Source of the DNA: Brumimicrobium salinarum
GTDB taxonomy: Bacteria; Bacteroidota; Bacteroidia; Flavobacteriales_D; Crocinitomicaceae
Length of the DNA stretch: 64,000 nucleotides
Direction of reading: 5' to 3'
Assembly (NCBI RefSeq): GCF_002844555.1
Contig: NZ_PJNI01000009.1
Location: forward strand, 124,001-188,000
Below are positions 19,071 through 28,212 of the stretch, piece by piece. The notes under the pieces were generated by a model. That model saw only the letters and a list, made by a program, of their open reading frames with translations. It was not told where the DNA came from and did no database searches. Made by a program: the position numbers and the translations under genes. How positions within the stretch are numbered: position 1 is the first letter of the stretch; each line of letters opens with the position of its first letter.

Positions 19071-19793
19071 ATGAAAGAAACGCGCATCAATAAATATTTA
19101 AGTGAAGCTGGATATTGTTCAAGACGAGCAGCTGATAAGTTAATTGAGCAAAATCGAGTTACGATAAACGGAGTTGTCCCAGAAATGGGAACAAAAGTAA
19201 AACCTGGCGATGTTGTAGCAGTGGACGGAAAGGACGTTTATAACGACAATAAAAACAATATTTATATTGCTTTAAACAAACCCATAGGTATTGTATGTAC
19301 TACAGATACACGTGTTGAGAAAGACAACATAATTGACTTTATGAATTATCCAGAACGAATCTTTCCCATAGGAAGACTTGACAAACCCAGTGAAGGACTC
19401 ATATTGTTAACAAATGATGGCGATATTGTAAACAAAATTCTACGTGCAAGTAACAACCATGAAAAGGAATATATTGTTACAGTAGACAAGCCGATTACGC
19501 AAGATTTTATAGATAAAATGGGAAATGGTGTGCCGATTTTGGATACAATAACCAACAAATGTATTGTTGAGCAGTTAAATAAAAGAACATTTAAAATTAT
19601 TTTAACACAAGGACTCAACCGACAGATTAGAAGAATGTGTGAATACTTTGATTATGAAGTTACAGCTCTTAAACGGGTACGCATCATGAATATACTTTTA
19701 GACACTCCTGTTGGTGAATGGCGTTATCTTACGGAACAAGAATTATCTCGCCTAAGTGAACTTATTGGTTATTCTAAAAAAACACCTTCATAA
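19071..19793 (+). CDS. rluF: 23S rRNA pseudouridine(2604) synthase RluF-type
   Basis: RNA-modifying enzyme of 240 residues: an N-terminal S4 RNA-binding domain ([21 protein letters not shown]) and a pseudouridine synthase domain with the catalytic Asp in [18 protein letters not shown]. The combination [10 protein letters not shown] plus [16 protein letters not shown] is characteristic of the RluF branch, which modifies U2604 of 23S rRNA, rather than RluB/RluE. Nothing is co-transcribed; repeats follow. Confidence 0.9.
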   Translation: MKETRINKYLSEAGYCSRRAADKLIEQNRVTINGVVPEMGTKVKPGDVVAVDGKDVYNDNKNNIYIALNKPIGIVCTTDTRVEKDNIIDFMNYPERIFPIGRLDKPSEGLILLTNDGDIVNKILRASNNHEKEYIVTVDKPITQDFIDKMGNGVPILDTITNKCIVEQLNKRTFKIILTQGLNRQIRRMCEYFDYEVTALKRVRIMNILLDTPVGEWRYLTEQELSRLSELIGYSKKTPS

Positions 19794-19810
19794 AATTTTG
19801 ACCTTCTTCT

Positions 19811-20080
19811 TAGCCCGGATTATTAACTCCTTTAGTCGTTGAGCTCGCAGGCTCGGTTCATGCATTTAATTTTAAATCTATTCTAGGCACAAGACCTAAA
19901 GTAATATATGTATATTTCGCGGGGCTTGTAACGACGAATAGATCAAAATTAAATCAAAATCTTACAAATACACAAATACCCAAAAATGGGTTTCTCAAAT
20001 TTTACAGGAGATACAGTTAAAACACTGACTTACAGGTGTTAATATTCTTAAACTTTAAGATTGGTGAATAATTCGGGTTA
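19811..20080. repeat. MITE-like element A, copy 1
   Basis: Bounded by near-complementary ends TAGCCCGGATTATT and AATAATTCGGGTTA. Its inner about 225 bp match copy 2 (50369-50604) in reverse orientation with only a few substitutions. This copy has about 32-34 extra bases just inside the left end (19825-19856). The element carries several small hairpins (for example TAGGCACAAGACCTA and ACCCAAAAATGGGT) and no open frame. Confidence 0.8.
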
Positions 20081-20098
20081 GCATACGCGTAAACGATT

Positions 20099-21178
20099 TC
20101 ACCACAATGCTAATTGCTTAAGTTCTTGTTGCTCAGTATCGCTTTCAAAACTACTAATCGACACACCAATTAATCGCAATGCAACTCCAGGCGATATTGA
20201 TTCATACAGTAATTGATCGAGATGTTTCCTGACATTCCTTTTATCAACCACATATTTCGTATCTGTAAAAGATCGAGTAATGGTTTCAAATTCGTGATTT
20301 CGAATTTTTAAAGTGACCGTTCTACCCTTTCGACCATGCGCCTCATAACGTTCCCACCATTTTTCAAAAACTTGTGTAAACCTCTCATTAATTTCAACGG
20401 GAGTACTTACATTCTGCGAAAATGTCATTTCTGCTCCTACACTTTTACGAACACGCTCAGATTGAACCTTCCTATGGTCTTCTCCACGTGCAATATCGTA
20501 AAGAAAGCCACCAGTTTTTCCAAAAATTTGCTGTAATTCCCATTTCGAATAAGGCAGTAAATCACTGCCTTTAAAAATATTATTGGCCTTCATTTTTTCA
20601 GCGGTTACTTTTCCCACCCCAAAGAAATCTTCTATGGGCAATGCTTTTATAAACTCAGCCCCATCTTCTGGTGTTATCACAAACAATCCATCTGGTTTGT
20701 CTTGGTCTGAGGCGATTTTAGCTAAAAACTTATTGTAGGAAACTCCAGCCGAAGCAATAAGACCTAACTCATTACGAATATCATTTTTAATTTGCTGTGC
20801 AATATAGGTAGCCGATGGCATTTCATACTTCGAAAAAGTAACATCCAAAAATGCTTCATCAAGCGAGAGCGGCTCGATAATTGGCGTATATCGCGAAAAA
20901 ATAGCATTGATTTCTTTAGAAACTTGTTTGTATTTCTCAAAAGTCGGACGAACAAACAATAATGTAGGACATTTTCGTAAAGCTAAACGTGAAGGCATTG
21001 CAGAACGCACTCCAAATGCGCGCGCTTCATAACTTGCCGCAGCAATAACTCCACGTCCACTTGATCCTCCCACAGCTACAGGTTTTCCACGCAGTTCAGG
21101 ATGATCTCGTTGTTCAACAGAAGCATAAAATGCATCCATATCAATGTGAATTATTTTACGAACTTCTGCTTTACTCAT
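20099..21178 (-). CDS. dinB: DNA polymerase IV (Y family)
   Basis: Translesion polymerase of 359 residues. Catalytic motifs are IDMDAFYASVEQRDHPEL at the N-terminus and SLDEAFLDVT (about 103-112), followed by helix-hairpin-helix (FFGVGKVTAEKM) and a little-finger domain. No canonical C-terminal clamp motif is obvious; the tail ends QELKQLALW. The start overlaps xseB by 8 bases, so dinB is the last gene of an xseA-xseB-dinB operon of DNA-repair genes. Confidence 0.95.
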   Translation of the reverse strand: MSKAEVRKIIHIDMDAFYASVEQRDHPELRGKPVAVGGSSGRGVIAAASYEARAFGVRSAMPSRLALRKCPTLLFVRPTFEKYKQVSKEINAIFSRYTPIIEPLSLDEAFLDVTFSKYEMPSATYIAQQIKNDIRNELGLIASAGVSYNKFLAKIASDQDKPDGLFVITPEDGAEFIKALPIEDFFGVGKVTAEKMKANNIFKGSDLLPYSKWELQQIFGKTGGFLYDIARGEDHRKVQSERVRKSVGAEMTFSQNVSTPVEINERFTQVFEKWWERYEAHGRKGRTVTLKIRNHEFETITRSFTDTKYVVDKRNVRKHLDQLLYESISPGVALRLIGVSISSFESDTEQQELKQLALW

Positions 21179-21380
21179 TCTCGTTTTCAGGTGTAATAAT
21201 GCGTTTTATATCTTCCTCTGTCTTATCGAGTTTTTCACGACAAAAATCTACCAATTCTTTAGCTTCAATAACTGTTTCTGACAAATTATCAATTTTTATT
21301 TCTTTAGACTCCAATGCACCTACGATTTCTTTTAATCTTTGTAATGCTTTTTCGTAGGTTGTTTTATCTGTTATTTTCAT
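21171..21380 (-). CDS. xseB: Exodeoxyribonuclease VII small subunit
   Basis: A 69-residue helical protein with the family pattern YEKALQRLKEIVGALESKEI and ELVDFCREKLDKTEEDI. It forms the complex with XseA that degrades single-stranded DNA to oligonucleotides. It overlaps xseA by 17 bases and dinB by 8 bases, a tight coupling. Confidence 0.95.
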   Translation of the reverse strand: MKITDKTTYEKALQRLKEIVGALESKEIKIDNLSETVIEAKELVDFCREKLDKTEEDIKRIITPENENE

Positions 21381-22827
21381 GTTTTATTTCTTTCCTTTTG
21401 ATGACCTCACTCTCTATTAGTTGATTGGACGACAATGTTTTCATTATATCTCCAACTTGGATTGGTATCTCTTTTATATCTTTATCATTTACTGTTGAAA
21501 TGGTATAACCTGAAGCTAATATTTTCAAGGGATTTAATAACTCTAAAAGTTCAACCTGATTTTCATATATTATTCGCTCACGATCTACAAGTTGTTGCCC
21601 ATATAATCCAATAGAAGCTAAAGCCTGATTGAGTTTCATTTCTTTTTCCCGGTCTACCTGCTGCAAACATAAGTCAGAAATACGCGTAAACAATCGATCT
21701 ACTTGACTATTTTCTTGTTGCACTAAATGCTGTAAACGAGATGAAGTTTGATGACTTAAACCAGCCAACACATCTTTTTCTGCAAAAAGTAAAGTTCGAC
21801 TTTTTTGTAAAATTTCATGTTTTTTATCCTGAAATAAATTACGCCAGTGATGAATTAACTCTCTACTATAATGAGACAAGTAATTATTATAGTGCATAAA
21901 ATCCTCTCTACTCTCCCCCAACCTTTGCAATGCAATTTGAAGGGTTTTATCGCTTAATTCACGCATAATTTCTTTAAAAGAACTAATGGCATAATGAATA
22001 TGTCGAGCAACAGCTGTTGGAGTAATAAACTTTACCCGCGCAACTAAATCTGCGACCACCTCATCATTCTCATGTCCAATTCCAGTCATTACGGGTAAAC
22101 GCGAATGACAAATAGATTCAGCAATTGAATAATCATCAAACAAAGCCAAATCCATTTTACTTCCTCCACCACGCAAAATAACAATTACATCTGCATCATA
22201 ACAATTCGCTTCTTTAATGGCAGCTACAATATCTTTTTTAGCTGCCTCTCCTTGAACTCTCACAGGAAAAGACTTAATTGTAAACTTGTTAAAATCATGA
22301 TTTACGAGCAGTTCATTTTCAAAATCTCGATATCCTGAAGTGTTTGGAGAACCAATAAGAGCAATGCGTTTAATTATGGTTGGCAATCGAATCTCTCTTT
22401 GCAAATCAAAAATTTTCTCTTTTTTTAATCTTTTTATAACCTCTTGTCGCTTGCGTTCAATTTCCCCGTAGGAATAGGAAGGATCAATTCCTCGAATTTT
22501 TAATTTTAAACCGTATAAGGCATGGAATTCAATTTTTACATTTATGAGAATCTTATTACCAGGTTGTAAAATACCGTGTAATTCTTTTGCTCCAACCTGA
22601 TCAACAATAGTCCGATAAGTAGACGCCCATATTGTTGCAAAACTTCTTGCCGTAGTTATATCATTAGCACTATCTGCCAACTCCACGTAACGGTGTCCGC
22701 TTTTCACATTGATTTTAATTAATTCAGCAGTAATCCAAAAATCACGCTTTGAGAATTGCTCCCAAATGTGCTTTTCAAAAGACTGATTTAATTGCGTTAA
22801 TGAATATATTTTTCTTTCCGTTGGCAT
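21364..22827 (-). CDS. xseA: Exodeoxyribonuclease VII large subunit
   Basis: A 487-residue nuclease subunit. It has an N-terminal OB domain (about 10-110), the catalytic domain with RIALIGSPNTSGYRDFENEL, the VILRGGGSKMDLALFDDY motif and GIGHENDEVVADLVA, then a long coiled coil with XseB-binding segments and a C-terminal GYTIS strand. First gene of the operon with xseB and dinB. Confidence 0.96.
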   Translation of the reverse strand: MPTERKIYSLTQLNQSFEKHIWEQFSKRDFWITAELIKINVKSGHRYVELADSANDITTARSFATIWASTYRTIVDQVGAKELHGILQPGNKILINVKIEFHALYGLKLKIRGIDPSYSYGEIERKRQEVIKRLKKEKIFDLQREIRLPTIIKRIALIGSPNTSGYRDFENELLVNHDFNKFTIKSFPVRVQGEAAKKDIVAAIKEANCYDADVIVILRGGGSKMDLALFDDYSIAESICHSRLPVMTGIGHENDEVVADLVARVKFITPTAVARHIHYAISSFKEIMRELSDKTLQIALQRLGESREDFMHYNNYLSHYSRELIHHWRNLFQDKKHEILQKSRTLLFAEKDVLAGLSHQTSSRLQHLVQQENSQVDRLFTRISDLCLQQVDREKEMKLNQALASIGLYGQQLVDRERIIYENQVELLELLNPLKILASGYTISTVNDKDIKEIPIQVGDIMKTLSSNQLIESEVIKRKEIKHENNR

Positions 22828-22940
22828 AGGAAAATAAAGATAATGAAAAATATTTGTTAAAACACCAAGTCATGTAACTGAGAAATTTAATATACAGATT
22901 AAAAACGCCATCCATGGTTTCGTCAAATTGCAATGAGAAG

Positions 22941-23036
22941 TATTCCTCTTAATTTTGTAAAACCCAGACCACCCCGCGAACGAGATGGAATCTCGCACGA
23001 GCGGGGGGTATTCTTCTTAATTTTGTAAACCCCAGA
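22941..23036. repeat. Direct repeat pair flanking a REP-like hairpin
   Basis: Two copies of a 28-base sequence beginning TATTCYTCTTAATTTTG (22941-22968 and 23009-23036) flank the hairpin at 22972-23006. The rest of the 22828-23350 gap holds no recognisable gene. Confidence 0.8.
22972..23006. repeat. REP-like hairpin, copy 1
   Basis: A 35-base palindrome: CCCCGC ... GCGGGG outer stem and CGAGAT GGA ATCTCG inner stem. It is much more GC-rich than its surroundings and identical to the copy at 25752-25786. Confidence 0.85.
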
Positions 23037-23350
23037 TACCGCGAGATTAGTAGGTAAGCTTTTCGAACCCCATCTTAAGGTGGACTGAATCTTAACTAAT
23101 ATCAACTAAAAGTACAACTATTTTACGGTCCAACCACCACGACACAAATCAATCCAAAGCAGCAATATACAACATGTTAATTGTCAATCTGATAATTATC
23201 TCATTTACTTTTTGTGAATTAAACATTAATCTTTAAATTTACACTGAATACGGTTTTTTCAAAATAAATTAACCATCAATGCATTTTAGTTTTTTTAAAT
23301 GAAACACTTCAGTGTTCAATCACTGACCAATAATTGAAACCTTTACTCAA

Positions 23351-24028
23351 ATGAAAAGATACCTACTGCTCCTTTTCTTATTTTTTACTCCTCTAACATA
23401 CGCTCAACGTGATAACGGTATAATTATAGGCATATATAAGAATAAAATAAATTATAATGACGGAGTGTCTCCATTTAGCATTTTAGAAACGATATTTGGA
23501 AATGAAAATTATTTCAATAATTATGGATTAAACATAGGTTATCAATTCAATGAAAATCTTGACTTATTGCTAGATGCTAGTTTTATGAATTTAGGTGGAG
23601 GAATTCCGTATGGCGAGAATGAAAACGACCAAAATATGAAGACGATTAAAATGGGAATTGATTTTAATTATCGTATTATTAAAAGTTCCAAAATAAGTCC
23701 CAAACTAGGCTTAAAATGCGGATTTTTTCCTTTTTCGGATTTAGAGGGGAAAATAACAGAAAATACATTTGTAAAAAGTAATTCTTCAGGCTTATACTAC
23801 GATACGCGATTTATGTCATGGGATTTCTATAGTACGTTAGATCTTCTAGCATCATTTAAGTTTAATCACTTAACGCTTGACATTGGAGCAAACCTAGACT
23901 ATTTAAGATTCAGCGCCTACAAGTTTTATAGTGATGCTCACAAAGAGAATAGATTGAATTTAGGAATTACTTTTGGATTGAGTTATTTTTTACCATTCAA
24001 TACGTCCCCAAAAACCGAAACACCATGA
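23351..24028 (+). CDS. Outer-membrane beta-barrel protein of unknown function
   Basis: A 225-residue exported protein: signal peptide MKRYLLLLFLFFTPLTYAQ, then alternating hydrophobic strands with aromatic and glycine turns (NYGLNIGYQFNENLDLLLDA, LGLKCGFFPFS, LNLGITFGLSYFLPFN). This is the look of a Bacteroidota PorT/OprF-like barrel. First of three overlapping envelope genes (4-base overlap with the next), which suggests a shared role. Function not recognised. Confidence 0.75.
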   Translation: MKRYLLLLFLFFTPLTYAQRDNGIIIGIYKNKINYNDGVSPFSILETIFGNENYFNNYGLNIGYQFNENLDLLLDASFMNLGGGIPYGENENDQNMKTIKMGIDFNYRIIKSSKISPKLGLKCGFFPFSDLEGKITENTFVKSNSSGLYYDTRFMSWDFYSTLDLLASFKFNHLTLDIGANLDYLRFSAYKFYSDAHKENRLNLGITFGLSYFLPFNTSPKTETP

Positions 24029-24777
24029 AACAAATACTAAAATCAAGATGTCTATTATATTTGATGTTGTTTTCTCTACTCTACAATAATTCAAGCTTAG
24101 GACAAAATTCTTTTTCTCCATTTGTTGGAATATCTGAGGAAGTAACATTTCGTTCTTTTTTAAGCTCTAATCTACAACTAGGAGTCCAATTCGGTGCCGA
24201 TAAAGGAGTTTTTAGAACGTATGGTATCTATCAATTATACGGCAACGTAAGACATAAAGAATTTGACAATTTTATGTTCTCAAGTCAACTTTTAGGGCTA
24301 GGTTTAGAATACCAAGTCAATACAAATAAAACAATCTCATTTATCACTGGTATTTCATTTTTAACAGAAGTAGCAACAAATTTTAAAAATGGGTATATGC
24401 TAAATGGAGAAGTATCGTACCCAAATCCCCAACAGCCATATAATAATTACAATGGATCTTATAATACCTATACCAAATATTCAAATGATTTTTATCAAAA
24501 AACACCTTTTTCGGGAAGTATTTGGGTGGGCTGTAACTTTTATATTTTCAAGCAAATAAATCTCAACATTTCTTTATCGAATACGATAAGAATCATAAAA
24601 ACGAAGCATTTAGAATGGGATTTAGATGATTTTAAAAATGAAAATATCATTGATGCAATTCAAAGACAACCTGAGAAGACACTTATTTATGACCGTGTTC
24701 ATCTTCGGCTTGGAATAAGCTATGCTTTTTCTTTAAATAAAAACAACTCAGGAGTAAACAACAAATCAAAAATCTAA
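24025..24777 (+). CDS. Outer-membrane beta-barrel protein, second gene of the operon
   Basis: A 250-residue exported protein with signal peptide (LLYLMLFSLLYNNSSLGQ) and barrel-like strands (LQLGVQFGADKGVF, LLGLGLEYQVNTNKTISFITGISFL, LRLGISYAFSLN). It is not an obvious duplicate of the preceding gene. It overlaps that gene by the 4 bases ATGA and is followed after 2 bases by the lipoprotein gene. Function unknown. Confidence 0.75.
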   Translation: MKQILKSRCLLYLMLFSLLYNNSSLGQNSFSPFVGISEEVTFRSFLSSNLQLGVQFGADKGVFRTYGIYQLYGNVRHKEFDNFMFSSQLLGLGLEYQVNTNKTISFITGISFLTEVATNFKNGYMLNGEVSYPNPQQPYNNYNGSYNTYTKYSNDFYQKTPFSGSIWVGCNFYIFKQINLNISLSNTIRIIKTKHLEWDLDDFKNENIIDAIQRQPEKTLIYDRVHLRLGISYAFSLNKNNSGVNNKSKI

Positions 24778-24779
24778 AA

Positions 24780-25615
24780 ATGACAGCTAAACGTGCAAGA
24801 AAAACGGGATTCATTTTATTATGTATTGGCACATTATTAGTGGGCTGTAAAAAAACAGGATGCATGGATGAATTTGCGGTAAATTATGATCCTCAATCCG
24901 ATATATCCAACAATCAATTCTGTTTTTACAACACACCATCAACACAAAATTACGCTCCTAATTTTGGTCCAAATACAGCTATGCTTTTAACAAGAAATGG
25001 TCAAAAAGTCTACCATGATTCAAAAATAGGAAGCTATTCAACATGGAGTTATTACTGTTCGGCTCAATTTATAGGGAGTGATGGAAACCGTTTGGATGCT
25101 GGAGTTGTAGAAATGCATGGATATGTAGATCCACCTGCATTCGATAGTGCAACTTTTTCACCTTTACCCCAACATGGAGATAATTTTTATTCCATGAAAA
25201 CAAACATTCAACCAGGGCAATTCCCTCAATATTTTCCAGGTGAAATAAAATGGCGAGCTTCTGGAGCTCAATGGCCAGCTTTTAATTATACGAATACAGT
25301 CGGATTTCCAAATAGAAGTGTTCCCCAATCAGGTGACCCTTCCATATCCACAGACTACATTTTTCAAGCCTCTCCTGTAGCAAATGCAGACTCTTTAGTA
25401 CTTCAAATTTTTGGACAACGCCATACGATAACCAAAACTATTTCTGCTGACAAATCTTCAAAGAGGTTCACTTCTCAAGAATTAAAAAAATAGGTATGGG
25501 AAATGCTATTTTAATTGTAATTGCTGTTCGTTATGATGTAAAAATAGACGGAAATCGAACCTATTATTTACTTAAAACAAAAAGATCCTCTAAATCTGTT
25601 AGAATAATAGACTGA
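24780..25615 (+). CDS. Lipoprotein, third gene of the operon; C-terminus broken by an A7 run
   Basis: Lipobox LLVGC gives a lipidated Cys at about residue 23; it is followed by CMDEFAVNYDPQSD, a motif seen in many Bacteroidota surface proteins (C-x-D-x-x-A-x-N-Y). As sequenced it ends with SQELKK at a TAG (25491-25493) after a run of seven A. With eight A the frame continues: SQELKK, IGMGNAILIVIAVRY, DVKIDGNRTYYLLKTK, to a TGA at 25613, making about 277 residues. The tail is so protein-like that a one-base deletion, or slippage, is the best reading. Function unknown. Confidence 0.75.
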
Positions 25616-25671
25616 CCCCAGGGTTATGAGAAGCTGCGCTAAATTTTGGGGCATCTTGGGGGAGTTGCCTG

Positions 25672-25716
25672 CCCAAAGTTACGAGAAGCTATGCTTGTTC
25701 TCGCTGTAGCTTTGGG
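25672..25716. repeat. Imperfect hairpin repeat
   Basis: CCCAAAG ... CTTTGGG outer arms with CGAGAA ... TTCTCG inside; a similar degenerate half (GAGAAGCTGCGCTAAATTTTG) lies just upstream at 25628. It sits in the decayed stretch between the lipoprotein and the RHS locus. Confidence 0.6.
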
Positions 25717-25751
25717 ATAAAAAAGCAAAAGTAAATTAGCCGTTATCAATT

Positions 25752-25786
25752 CCCCGCGAACGAGATGGAATCTCGCACGAGCGGGG
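25752..25786. repeat. REP-like hairpin, copy 2
   Basis: Identical over 35 bases to 22972-23006, extending three more bases (GGG) and T on the right. It abuts the truncated end of a ParE-like gene fragment. Confidence 0.85.
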
Positions 25787-25792
25787 GGTGTG

Positions 25793-25876
25793 CATTTTAA
25801 TGTTTTCGAGAATGAAATTATTATTGTTGCTGTTTTTCATACGAGCCAAAGTCCGAAGAAGTGGGATAAAAGATAA
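25793..25876 (+). pseudogene. C-terminal fragment of a RelE/ParE-type toxin
   Basis: Reads HFNVFENEIIIVAVFHT then SQSPKKWDKR and a stop. The pattern (strand with E-N-E-I-I-I-V-A-V-F-H-T, then NPKKW-like end) is the C-terminal end of RelE/ParE superfamily toxins. Only about 27 of an expected 95-100 residues remain and the REP-like hairpin begins 7 bases upstream, so the gene was cut there. No antitoxin remains nearby. Confidence 0.75.
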
Positions 25877-25907
25877 AAGCGCAGCAGTACAACTGCAGCG
25901 AAGCTGG

Positions 25908-26447
25908 TTACAATGATAGTGTGTCTATTTTAAATTTTAATATTTTTTGCCTGAGCTTTTGTTTATGAACAAAATAAACTTGGTTTTGTCTATCTTTTAC
26001 TTTAAAGCATATATCATCTGATTCGATAAATACATCAAATACTGAATGGACTTCATTTTCATTCGTATGATTATTTACATCTTTATCGTTTATTGTAGCC
26101 AAAAAGACGTTTTCTGATAACGATTTAATTAAAACAAATCCTTTAGAGATAGGTTTTATACTAAATCTATAATTTTTATTGTTCAATGCTTGAGGTCTGT
26201 ATTCTATCTTAATCCTAAATGTATCATTTAAGCTAAAAGATGTTTTTTCCTTTCCATATTTATTTAAAAAATCAACAGGTAAAATTTCAGTATTCTCAAT
26301 TTTTATTAAACCATCAAACGAAATCGTATCACATCTTTCAAGTTTTTCCCGATTGGTATTTTGGAGAAGGTCTTCCTCCTTTTGATTATTACAAGAGCAA
26401 GCTATTGAAATAACTAATAATAGAAAATAATATTTTATAAGTGTCAT
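25908..26447 (-). CDS. Lipoprotein downstream of the RHS tip (possible immunity protein)
   Basis: A 179-residue lipoprotein: YYFLLLVISIACSCNNQKEED with lipobox. The body is beta-rich (FDGLIKIENTEILPVDF, FRIKIEYRPQALN, YRFSIKPISKGFVLIK). It overlaps the end of the orphan RHS gene by 4 bases, the position where immunity genes of RHS toxins lie. No known immunity family was recognised, so that role is inference from context. Confidence 0.55.
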   Translation of the reverse strand: MTLIKYYFLLLVISIACSCNNQKEEDLLQNTNREKLERCDTISFDGLIKIENTEILPVDFLNKYGKEKTSFSLNDTFRIKIEYRPQALNNKNYRFSIKPISKGFVLIKSLSENVFLATINDKDVNNHTNENEVHSVFDVFIESDDICFKVKDRQNQVYFVHKQKLRQKILKFKIDTLSL

Positions 26448-27376
26448 TTTTCTGGATAAATGTTTTTATCTGGATTTCCTCCAACCGTATCCCCTTTTTC
26501 CATTTGTTCAGGAGTTGCCTGAGGTCGATCGCCAGCATTATAATAATTATCTTTGGGATATTTCCAGATAATTATATTTGCATCTGGTATTGGTTTACCT
26601 CCTCCAGCTGTTTTATCTGATCCTTCTCCCCCGCTTCCATCAATTGGCACAAGTTCATTCATGTCTTGAACCATATCTACGAGATCTTTTATTCTATCCG
26701 CATCGTCACTCCCTAAACTTCCGTTCTTTAGCCCACCTAATGCATCAAGTAACGCTCCTATATCTCGACTCTCAACATCATTTTCTGATATAGTTTTCGT
26801 GCTAGAAGCTCCACCATCTTCGCTAGTTAGTCTAAACCCACCTCTTTGGGTTTCTCCATCTCCAAATATTGAAAACGGAGCAAAATCTACAATGGCTCCT
26901 TTATCATATGGGAAAATATATTCTTCAGAAAATTTAACCTCGCCTTCAGCCACGCTTGTCGTAGTTTTAGTAAACTCACCATTTTCACCCTGTGTATAAG
27001 TTACAGTAGTTCGAATATCACGAAAATCTTGAACAGCAAATAGATTCATGGTACCCCATGCTGCATCTGCCATGAATTTCTGAGAAATTCTTTTGTCATT
27101 TTCTATAATATGCGTACTGCCATCCTTTAACTTTATAATTGTTGTTAAAAATTCATCATTCCCGTCAGGGTCAATAAAAATAACAGGATTGTTTTTAAAG
27201 CCTTGGTAGGGTGTTAAATATGGTTTTTTACCTTCCAGCTTATCTCGACTTAACCAACGCCCAACACGAGGATCATAGATTCTAGCACCGAAGTCAAGGC
27301 TATTTGATTCCCCTTTCACTTCATCATCTTTTTCCATTCCATTGAAGCCATAACGGCACCCTACCAATCCAACCAT
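26444..27376 (-). CDS. Orphan RHS core plus C-terminal tip
   Basis: A 310-residue protein that starts directly in the RHS-associated core: RYGFNGMEKDDEVKG, YDPRVGRWLSRD, PYLTPYQGFKNNPVIFIDPDGNDE. It then runs into a variable tip (about 75-310) with no recognised toxin fold; it contains a DSGGEGS-like acidic/glycine segment and ends with WKYPKDNYYNAGDRPQATPE. The thousands of residues of a normal RHS shell and any signal peptide are missing; the frame starts inside the 3' end of the upstream gene. Most likely a displaced tip left after recombination, or a silent cassette. Confidence 0.75.
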   Translation of the reverse strand: MVGLVGCRYGFNGMEKDDEVKGESNSLDFGARIYDPRVGRWLSRDKLEGKKPYLTPYQGFKNNPVIFIDPDGNDEFLTTIIKLKDGSTHIIENDKRISQKFMADAAWGTMNLFAVQDFRDIRTTVTYTQGENGEFTKTTTSVAEGEVKFSEEYIFPYDKGAIVDFAPFSIFGDGETQRGGFRLTSEDGGASSTKTISENDVESRDIGALLDALGGLKNGSLGSDDADRIKDLVDMVQDMNELVPIDGSGGEGSDKTAGGGKPIPDANIIIWKYPKDNYYNAGDRPQATPEQMEKGDTVGGNPDKNIYPEK

Positions 27377-28137
27377 GATTTCAGATTTGCATCAAAAGGC
27401 TTTCCGTAAAATTCGTTGAGGTAGCCTTTAATTTGTTGGTATTGTTTTTCTTTGGAGAAAGATTGGTACTCATCTAAAATGACTTGAATTTCTTTCTTTA
27501 GTAATTGTTGATTAGGAAAAACAGCATAAAAAGAAGCTAAAGATTGGTTTTCTTTTGTCTCTGCGTTTCTGTAATATAAATTTATCTTTGTATTGAAGGG
27601 TGTAATGGGCTGTCCATCAATCATAAAAATATGGTCCCGATGCAAAATTAACTTTCCGTCTCCTACTGGTAGTTGCTTCATAATTTTTTCGTCTTCGTAT
27701 GTATAACTCACAAAAAAGAAATTATCTTGATTTTGTGGAAATTTTTGAGGACTCACAGGTACAGCAACTCTATTTAAAATAAGATAGTCGCCTTCAAAAT
27801 GCTTAGCAAAATCTAATGCATTTACAATTGCTCCAGAGCGGGAGGAAATGCTATTTACAGCGGGAACTAAATTAGTTGTTTTCTTTTTCGAAGGTGGCGC
27901 CAATACAAATCGACCCTTTGCGCTTGAAATTACAGCTGCCCGAGAATTTCCTGTTACGAAATTAAGCTTGGTTCCAGTAGCAAAGACATCTCCTGTTGCC
28001 ATTTTCTTACCAGAATTTTGATACAAAATCTCACCAATTACTTTTATGACCTTAAACTCTTCTTTGGCTGGTTTTGCAGAACTAAATAAAAATCCTACTG
28101 CAAACAGAACTATAAAGGTAAACAACTTCGTTTTCAT
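27361..28137 (-). CDS. Exported protein with FecR/SH3-like N-terminus
   Basis: A 258-residue protein with signal peptide MKTKLFTFIVLFAVGFLFSSA. Residues about 28-90 (IKVIGEILYQNSGKKMATGD, TKLNFVTGNSRAAVISSAKG) resemble the FecR-like/SH3 fold; the rest is not recognised. The start at 28137 gives the signal peptide; the longer frame to 28179 does not. Its 3' end overlaps the orphan RHS gene by 16 bases, which may be a recombination join. Confidence 0.65.
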   Translation of the reverse strand: MKTKLFTFIVLFAVGFLFSSAKPAKEEFKVIKVIGEILYQNSGKKMATGDVFATGTKLNFVTGNSRAAVISSAKGRFVLAPPSKKKTTNLVPAVNSISSRSGAIVNALDFAKHFEGDYLILNRVAVPVSPQKFPQNQDNFFFVSYTYEDEKIMKQLPVGDGKLILHRDHIFMIDGQPITPFNTKINLYYRNAETKENQSLASFYAVFPNQQLLKKEIQVILDEYQSFSKEKQYQQIKGYLNEFYGKPFDANLKSWLDW

Positions 28138-28212
28138 GATATTAAAAATTATAGTGTATTCAAAAATAGCGATTTGCAAACATAATTCATACCATAAAAA
28201 GAAAAAAGTACA

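Noticed and set aside
22923-23105. 60-residue frame over the REP-like hairpin
   Set aside because: It covers the direct repeats and the palindrome; its sequence is repeat-derived.
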